From Paracoccaceae bacterium (lineage in GTDB: Bacteria > Pseudomonadota > Alphaproteobacteria > Rhodobacterales > Rhodobacteraceae), in the NCBI GenBank assembly GCA_018222585.1, contig JAAFAB010000001.1, positions 186,001 to 250,000 on the forward strand: a stretch of DNA of 64,000 nucleotides, written 5' to 3'. The notes beneath the pieces are model-generated. The model ran no database searches and was not told where the DNA came from. It saw nothing but the letters and a program-made list of their open reading frames with translations. A program made the position numbers and the translations under genes. Positions 59,029 to 64,000 of this stretch are shown one piece after another; position 1 is the stretch's first letter, and the number at the start of each line of letters is the position of its first letter.

Positions 59029-59676
59029 ATGCCCCATACCCCACCCGCCCGCGTCATCGTCTTCGGCGCCACCGGTTCCATCGGCCGCCTCGCCGTCGGC
59101 GAACTGCTGGCCCGTGGCCACGAGGTCACCGCCTTCGCCCGCCATCCCGAGACGCTCGACCAGAGCCACCCCCGGCTGCACCTCGTCGCCGGTGACGTGC
59201 AGGACCCGCCCGCCGTCGCCCGGGCGCTGGAAGGCCAGCAGGCCGTGGTGATCACGCTCGGCGCCGGGCGCAGCCTGCGCTCGCGGGTCCGCTCGGAGGG
59301 CACGCTGGCGATCATCCGCGCCATGCAGGCGCGCGGGATCCGGCGGCTGGTCGTGCAATCCACCCTCGGCGCTCACGACAGCTGGTCGAACCTGAACTTC
59401 TACTGGAAGCGCATCATGTTCGGCGGTCTGCTGCGTACCGTCTTCCGCGACCATGAGCGGCAGGAGGACATGGTGCGCGCCTCGGGCCTCGACTGGACCA
59501 TCCTGCGCCCTGCCGCCTTCATCGAGGGCCCCGCCGAAGCACCCTACCTGGAGGACGTGCCGCCGCGCCGCCGCGGCCTGGCGCTGACCATCCCGCGCGC
59601 CGCCATCGCCAGGTTTCTCGGCCGGGAGCTGAGCGAGGCGCGCTATCTCGGCCGCGCCGTCGGCCTCAGCCAGTAG
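59029..59676 (+). CDS. NAD(P)-binding (NmrA/atypical SDR) protein
   Basis: A 215-residue Rossmann protein with the GATGSIGRLAVGELLARGHEVTAFAR nucleotide site at the N-terminus and WTILRPAAF near 165. It resembles NAD(P)H-binding isomerase/reductase-like proteins (BLVRB/NmrA group) without the YxxxK triad, so activity is uncertain. GAAAGGA lies six bases before the ATG. It is preceded by the operator array and followed by the DUF1772 gene 11 bases later, so it is the first gene of a TetR-controlled pair. Confidence 0.87.
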   Translation: MPHTPPARVIVFGATGSIGRLAVGELLARGHEVTAFARHPETLDQSHPRLHLVAGDVQDPPAVARALEGQQAVVITLGAGRSLRSRVRSEGTLAIIRAMQARGIRRLVVQSTLGAHDSWSNLNFYWKRIMFGGLLRTVFRDHERQEDMVRASGLDWTILRPAAFIEGPAEAPYLEDVPPRRRGLALTIPRAAIARFLGRELSEARYLGRAVGLSQ

Positions 59677-59687
59677 GAGGGCGAACC

Positions 59688-60158
59688 ATGCTTGTCACCC
59701 TGGCCGCCGGTGTCGCGGCGCTTCTGGTTTCGGGCGTCTTCCTGGGCTTCTCGGATTTCATCCTGCGCGGCCTCGCGCAGGCCCCCGGAGACGCCGGGGC
59801 GGCAGCGATGCGCGGATTGAACCGCACCGTCTACCGCTCGCTCTTCATGGTTCTGCTGATCGGGCTGGGGCCGGTCGCGGTCGCGCTGGCCCTGGCGGGG
59901 CTGGCGGGTCTCCTGCCCGGCGCACCGCTGCTGGTGGCGGCGGCGCTGGTCTACCTCGGCGGGGTCATGGTGGTCACCGGGCGGGGCAACGTGCCGATGA
60001 ACCAGCGCCTTGCGTTGCTCGACGCCGAAAGCCCCGGCGCGCGCGCCTTCTGGCGCCACTACCTCGGGGCCTGGGCACGGCTGAACCACATCCGCACCGC
60101 CGCCAGCTTCCTGACCGGGGTGCTGTGGATCGCCGCAGCCCTGAACATGGCGCCCTGA
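59688..60158 (+). CDS. DUF1772 (anthrone oxygenase-like) membrane protein
   Basis: A 156-residue protein with four predicted membrane helices (residues 3-25, 52-76, 80-95, 135-153). It contains NVPMNQRLALLD and WARLNHIRTAASFL, the DUF1772/anthrone-oxygenase pattern. The family includes cofactor-free oxygenases and many unknowns. It lies 11 bases after the Rossmann gene, so they probably form one TetR-repressed unit, perhaps for aromatic or quinone detoxification. Confidence 0.85.
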   Translation: MLVTLAAGVAALLVSGVFLGFSDFILRGLAQAPGDAGAAAMRGLNRTVYRSLFMVLLIGLGPVAVALALAGLAGLLPGAPLLVAAALVYLGGVMVVTGRGNVPMNQRLALLDAESPGARAFWRHYLGAWARLNHIRTAASFLTGVLWIAAALNMAP

Positions 60159-60391
60159 CCGGGGTCAGGTCTCGACGGCTGTCCGCGCCGCATGGCGGGC
60201 CGGACAGGAGGCGCCCTGCCCCGTTCTCTGGCGACAGCGAGGCCATGGAGAGATGACGCGCCTGCGGGACGAAAACCGCAGGGCCAGCTTCAAGCGGTCG
60301 TACGTGACGGATGGCGCGGCTCCGGCCCAGCCAGCCGGGCCCGGAAGCCCCAAGCAGCCGGGATCCACCCGACGCCCGCGACGGGTCGGGG

Positions 60392-60970
60392 TCAATCGGC
60401 CCGGCGTTCGGTGGCGGTTTCGCCCAGCAGTTCCCGGGTGGCGGCCTCGCCCAGCAGTTCGCCCGAGGCGTTGAGATCGGCCATCACACCCATCAGCTTG
60501 GAAAGGGCGCGGTAGAAGGTGCGCCGCTCGGCCTGGGTCAGCTTCTCCAGCAGGTACTGCTGACGGGCCCGGCCCACCCGCAGCACCTCCCGGCCCACCG
60601 TCAGCCCCTCTTCGGTCAGTTCGAAGATGGCGCGGCGGGCGTCCTTGGGATCGGTCGCCTTGCGCATGTAGCCGCGATCCACCAGCGAGGCGGCGGCGCG
60701 GCTGATCTGCGCCCCGTCCAGCAGCAGCTTCTCGCAGATCTCGCCGTAGGAAAGCGGCTCGCTGTCCACCAGCCGGGTCAGCACGCGGCCCTCGGCCAGG
60801 GTCAGGTCGAAATGCCGCGCGTTGTACTTGGAGATGTTGCGGTTGAACTCCCCCGACAACATGCCGATGCGATAGGTGAGGTATTCCTCGTGATCCATCA
60901 GCGTGTAGTTGGGGCCGCCGGTCTCATCCAGGAAGGCAGGCATCTGCCAATAGGGTTGGCTCTTGGGCAT
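60392..60970 (-). CDS. MarR-family transcriptional regulator
   Basis: A 192-residue winged-helix regulator: FNRNISKYNARHFDLTLAEGRVLTRLVDSEPLSYGEICEKLLLDGAQISRAAASLVDRGYMRK and the wing DPKDARRAIFELTEEG. MarR proteins bind as dimers, usually sensing phenolics or oxidants. The N-terminal 40 residues are an extra. The gene has a palindrome-rich upstream region (61019-61055) that may be its operator. It ends 233 bases from the convergent DUF1772 gene; that gap holds nothing I recognise. Confidence 0.9.
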   Translation of the reverse strand: MPKSQPYWQMPAFLDETGGPNYTLMDHEEYLTYRIGMLSGEFNRNISKYNARHFDLTLAEGRVLTRLVDSEPLSYGEICEKLLLDGAQISRAAASLVDRGYMRKATDPKDARRAIFELTEEGLTVGREVLRVGRARQQYLLEKLTQAERRTFYRALSKLMGVMADLNASGELLGEAATRELLGETATERRAD

Positions 60971-61018
60971 CGGGGTGACCTGCTAGAAAGGGTTGCGGCT
61001 GACACTAGGCCGAATTCG

Positions 61019-61055
61019 TTGACCCGTCAAACAATTGACCCGGCCTGTCAAACAA
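61019..61055. promoter_or_regulatory. Candidate MarR operator
   Basis: TTGAC-CC-GTCAA (61019-61030) and TTGAC-CCGGCCT-GTCAA (61035-61051) are each followed by ACAA, giving an imperfect direct repeat of dyads; GTCAA-ACAA-TTGAC forms a third. They lie about 50-80 bases upstream of the MarR ATG. Confidence 0.5.
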
Positions 61056-61157
61056 ATTGCCCGTCGCTGGCGCGCTTTGTCGGCACATGCCATCCTTTTG
61101 CGCAGCTTGCACGCCCGGGGGCGTTCACGTTCGCGTTTCTGTGTCCAAACTGTCGCA

Positions 61158-62048
61158 TCAGGCGACGATCCGCCGCACCAGGGCGCGCGCCAGCGCCACC
61201 ACGTCGGGGCAGTCCAGCGGCGCCTCTCCCTCTGGCGGCACGGCGGTGTCGAAGTGCAGCCCGTAGACATCCGCGAGGCGGGCATTGCCGGGCGCCACCT
61301 CGGCCAGGATCTCGGCGCGCAGCACCCGGCCAAGACCATGGGACCGCCGGTCGCCGCGGAAGGCCCAGGTGGCCAGGGGCACGAGGCGGCGCAGCCGGTG
61401 GCGGGTGAGCAGCGCCGAGAGCGCCGCCACGTTCATCGAGGGCGAGAGGTTGGCCAGCTGCTTCGGCCCCGAAGCGAAGGGCAGATCCGCCGCCGCCAGG
61501 AACTGCGCCACCGCGCCGCCCTCGGCGCCCGGGTCGTAGGCGCGGGCCTCGACCCGGGCGAAATCGGCCCAGAAATCCAGGATACGGTCGTATTCCCGCC
61601 GCTTGCGGTGCCAGTCGCGCCGGCAGAACTCGGCCAGCGAGAGGCCGGTCTGGCCCTGTTTGCAGAGCTGGTTCCAGTGGCTTTCCATCAGCCGATCCTG
61701 GCGACGGAAGAGACCGACGACGGTGACCTCGTAATCCTCCGCGAGGCGGCGCAGCGGGGCGAAGGCATGGTAGCAGGGCAGCGACAGCCCCTCTTCGGAG
61801 AGGATCAGACCGGGCTGGCCCGAGGCGGCGTGATCGGCGCGGATGGCGGAATACTCCCCCTCGAAACGGCCCTCGGCCAGGGCACGGTAGAGACTGGTGT
61901 GCTTGGGGATCTCCGGGTGCGGCGGCCGGTCCGTGGCGCCGTAGTGCCAGCCCGCCGCCGCAAGCGCCGCGCCATGCCCCGAGAGCCAGCCCTGGATCGC
62001 CGTGGTGCCGGTCTTGTGGGTGCCGATATGCAGGATCAGTCGCGGCAT
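61158..62048 (-). CDS. Sulfotransferase-like protein
   Basis: A 296-residue cytosolic protein whose N-terminus HIGTHKTGTTAIQGWL is the 5'-phosphosulfate (PAPS) binding loop of sulfotransferases. Other conserved parts are HTSLYRAL, LILSEEGLSL and VVGLFRRQDRLMESHWNQL. It overlaps the SDR gene by 13 bases and is last in a capsule-type gene group, so it may sulfate a surface polysaccharide. The acceptor cannot be told. Confidence 0.8.
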   Translation of the reverse strand: MPRLILHIGTHKTGTTAIQGWLSGHGAALAAAGWHYGATDRPPHPEIPKHTSLYRALAEGRFEGEYSAIRADHAASGQPGLILSEEGLSLPCYHAFAPLRRLAEDYEVTVVGLFRRQDRLMESHWNQLCKQGQTGLSLAEFCRRDWHRKRREYDRILDFWADFARVEARAYDPGAEGGAVAQFLAAADLPFASGPKQLANLSPSMNVAALSALLTRHRLRRLVPLATWAFRGDRRSHGLGRVLRAEILAEVAPGNARLADVYGLHFDTAVPPEGEAPLDCPDVVALARALVRRIVA

Positions 62049-62866
62049 CTTCGGCGCGGCGCCTCCCCGGGGCCAAGCGGCGGGTTGTCGACGCAGAACC
62101 GCTGGTCGCGCAGCAGCGCCGCCCGCAGCCGCCAGGGCAGCAGGTTGAGCAGCCCGAGGGCCAGCGTCGCGCGGCGCGGGAAGGCCAGGTGGCTGGCGCC
62201 CCGGTCATGGGCGCGCAGGATGCGGCGGGCGGCCTGCTCGGGCTGCAGCAGCATCGGCAGGGCGCCACGATGCTGCGCCGCCTGGCGGGTGGCGACATGG
62301 CCCGGCTCGACCAGCAGGACCGAGACACCGGTGCCCGCCAGGTCCGCCCGGAGAGCGTGCGCGTAACTGGACAGCCCGGCCTTGCTGGCGCTGTAGGCCC
62401 GCGCATCGGGCAGCGGATCGCGCGCGGCAAGCGAGCTGAGCAGCAGGATGGTGCCCTGCCCGGCGGGGCGCATCCGTTCGGCCGCCGCCTCGGCCAGGGC
62501 GATGGTCGCGGTGAGGTTCACCTCGATCAGGCGGCGCGACAGGGCCTCGGGCACCGGCGCGCCCGGCGCCGGGCGGCCACCGAAGAGGCCCATGGCGATG
62601 ATCATCAGCTCGGGCGGCGCCGGGGTCGAGGCCGCCGCCAGCCAGTCCGCCGCCGCGCCGGGCGCGCAGAGGTCCGCAGGATGCAGCCCGACCGTCGCCC
62701 CCGCGGCGCGAAGCGCCCCGGCGGTACGCTCCAGCGCCGGCAACTCACGCGCGGCCAGAAAGAGATGCACCCCCGGCCCGGCCAGGGCCTGCGCCAGGGC
62801 CGCGCCGATACCCCGGCTGCCCCCGGCAATCGCGATGCGCGTCGGTCTGGCGCGGATCCTAGACAT
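62036..62866 (-). CDS. Short-chain dehydrogenase/reductase in the capsule group
   Basis: A 276-residue SDR with the nucleotide motif GGSRGIGAALAQALA and active site SSLAARDPLPDARAYSASKAG (Ser, Tyr, Lys). The start is the ATG at 62866, which lies inside the end of the KpsS-like gene (8-base overlap). The C-terminal 60 residues contain a hydrophobic stretch (TLALGLLNLLPWRLRAALL). Substrate unknown; the neighbours suggest a sugar or lipid step in surface polysaccharide synthesis. Confidence 0.85.
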   Translation of the reverse strand: MSRIRARPTRIAIAGGSRGIGAALAQALAGPGVHLFLAARELPALERTAGALRAAGATVGLHPADLCAPGAAADWLAAASTPAPPELMIIAMGLFGGRPAPGAPVPEALSRRLIEVNLTATIALAEAAAERMRPAGQGTILLLSSLAARDPLPDARAYSASKAGLSSYAHALRADLAGTGVSVLLVEPGHVATRQAAQHRGALPMLLQPEQAARRILRAHDRGASHLAFPRRATLALGLLNLLPWRLRAALLRDQRFCVDNPPLGPGEAPRRRCRD

Positions 62867-64000
62867 CGACTGCTTCCGGCATTGGTGCTTGTGCCGCCCC
62901 CTGCATATACCCCGGCCTGTCCCCCCGTTCGCACCCGTGTACCGGCACCCCGATCGCCCGGGCACGGGCCAGGCGCGGCGGGGCGTCATCGAAGATGTCG
63001 GGCGGCGCGCCATGCTCCAGCAGGCGGTCGGCGAGGGCGGTGACGGCTTTGCGCATCCCTTCGGTGCCGTAGAAGTCGCCGCGCACATGCAGATGGGCGG
63101 CGAAAACCCGCAGCACATCGGCCAGCAGCTCAGGATCCGGCGGCGCCGGCGCGCGCCAGAAGCCGTCAAGCCCGCCCTGGTGCGTCAGCCCCGGCATGTC
63201 GTAGACCGCGACCCCCGCCACCCGCACCGGGCAGCGACGCGCCAGCGCCATCAGCCCGGCGGTGGAGTTCACCGTCACCAGCCCGCGCGCCCGCAACGCC
63301 CAGTCCTCCAGCGCACCGCCATCCAGCACCTGCACCCGCCCCGCCAATCCGAGCGCCCGCGCCCGCCGGGCCAGGAAGCGCCGCCAGGGCACCAGTCCGT
63401 TGTCATGAGGATGCAGCTTGACCACCAGCTCGGCCCCCGACGGCGCGGCGCGGGCGAAGGAGGCCAGCACCTCGGCGAGGAAGGCGCGCTGGTCGCGATA
63501 GGGGGAATTGGCGCGGATCTGGTAATCCCCCTGCATCTGCAGCGCGACCAGGAAGAAAGGGGTTCCCCCGATGCGCAGGCGTCGCGCCAGCGCCCTTGCC
63601 TCGCCCACCCCGCGCCTCGCGCGCCGGTGGCGCGGCAGGTAGGAGAGATATTCCACCACCGGATTGTGCCGGCGGTCGCGCCGGTATCCGGGGTAAAGCA
63701 TCCAGCACAGGTAGTTGGAGAGATGGTAGAGCACGTCCCCGCGTGCCTCCGCCTCGGGCGGGAAAGCGAAACAGCGCGCCAGGTCTGGCCGGGGCAGGCC
63801 CCAGGCCGCGGCGCGCAGCCGCCGGGGATCAGAGGTGAGACGGGAATAGGCCCCCTGCCCGCCCGGCTCGGCGACGATCCAGTCGGGGCGCAGGTAGCCA
63901 TATTCGTAGGAGGTGACGTTGAGGCCCAGCCTCTCGCCCACCTCGCGGGCGGCGACATGATAGGGAATCCGGTCGCCGAAGTAGAGGATATCCGTGATCC
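62859..64000 (-). CDS. KpsS-like capsule polysaccharide protein (partial)
   Basis: The visible 380 codons continue past the window edge (ITDILYFGDRIPYHVAAREVGERLGL), so the 5' end lies outside. ILYFGDR, SYEYGYLRPDWI, VKLHPHDNG and TVNSTAGLMALARRCPV mark the KpsS/KpsC (Capsule_synth) family. These are KDO glycosyltransferases that build the lipid-linked linker of group 2-type capsules. It is followed by overlapping SDR and sulfotransferase genes. Confidence 0.9.
   Translation of the reverse strand, partial: ITDILYFGDRIPYHVAAREVGERLGLNVTSYEYGYLRPDWIVAEPGGQGAYSRLTSDPRRLRAAAWGLPRPDLARCFAFPPEAEARGDVLYHLSNYLCWMLYPGYRRDRRHNPVVEYLSYLPRHRRARRGVGEARALARRLRIGGTPFFLVALQMQGDYQIRANSPYRDQRAFLAEVLASFARAAPSGAELVVKLHPHDNGLVPWRRFLARRARALGLAGRVQVLDGGALEDWALRARGLVTVNSTAGLMALARRCPVRVAGVAVYDMPGLTHQGGLDGFWRAPAPPDPELLADVLRVFAAHLHVRGDFYGTEGMRKAVTALADRLLEHGAPPDIFDDAPPRLARARAIGVPVHGCERGDRPGYMQGAAQAPMPEAVDV

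Noticed and set aside
60165-60395. 76-codon minus-strand open frame after the MarR gene
   Set aside because: Low-complexity Arg/Pro translation, no ribosome site, no family; treated as intergenic.

Overview
The window is about 64 kb of high-GC chromosome from a Rhodobacteraceae/Paracoccaceae alphaproteobacterium. The evidence is the dcw cluster layout with a long mraZ leader, a DUF1127 gene followed by an array of CUCCUCCC-loop hairpins (the ccaF1/CcsR arrangement known from Rhodobacter sphaeroides), an R. capsulatus-type soluble NAD-linked formate dehydrogenase operon, and many protein families typical of marine and soil Rhodobacterales. No prophage, insertion sequence or CRISPR array was found. 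The window looks like ordinary chromosome with unusually rich RNA and repeat structure between genes.

Layout. 1-7517 (minus): dcw genes mraZ-rsmH-ftsL-ftsI-murE-murF-mraY (mraY cut by the window edge), preceded at about 7580-7800 by a leader with an intrinsic terminator that matches the UpsM sRNA/leader. 8194-9919 (minus): a VOC protein and an Mrp-type Fe-S carrier ATPase. 10474-11178 (plus): ccaF1-like DUF1127 gene plus ten CTCTCCTCCTCCCTG hairpins that group into five two-hairpin RNAs and end in a perfect terminator. 11454-17558: uvrD-type helicase and pyruvate carboxylase, divergent. 17819-22408: a short basic protein, secreted nuclease, two identical tRNA-Gly(GCC) genes, ABC ATPase, nitronate monooxygenase-like enzyme and a TetR regulator. 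22405-26700: a secreted protein, then a trypsin-like/PDZ protease with a two-component system. 27180-28421: creatinase. 28653-35499 (minus): an iron block (two imelysin-type proteins, di-haem oxidoreductase, DUF1513 protein, bacterioferritin and its ferredoxin). 35853-37904: a DgcA/TMADH-like demethylase. 38116-45227 (minus): fds formate dehydrogenase operon with fdhD, a DUF4287 gene and a LysR regulator. 45566-48141: MaoC-Pta fusion and acetate kinase. 48230-48570 (minus): hemP and a coupled small ORF. 48885-53642: polyamine-type ABC transporter. 53652-60158: mixed enzymes (SGNH hydrolase, TPR protein, PHP hydrolase, AidB-like acyl-CoA dehydrogenase) and a TetR-controlled divergon. 60392-64000 (minus): MarR regulator, then sulfotransferase, SDR and a KpsS-like capsule gene.

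How the parts may work together. Creatinase and the DgcA-like enzyme both generate or process N-methylated glycines, whose demethylation yields formaldehyde and then formate, the substrate of the fds enzyme. In R. sphaeroides the CcsR RNAs are known to modulate C1 metabolism. Here the Shine-Dalgarno of fdsG is a perfect 9-nt complement of the hairpin loop motif, and the leader of the AidB-like gene is an 11-nt complement. This makes local sRNA control of C1 and acyl-CoA functions a testable idea. The iron genes (irpA-like, bfr/bfd, hemP) are in separate units that probably share iron control, but no confident iron box was recognised. The strongest candidates for new biology are the enlarged CcsR array with internal segmental duplication and covariation, the dispersed intergenic repeat family, and the repeat-bearing periplasmic insertion in the polyamine permease.
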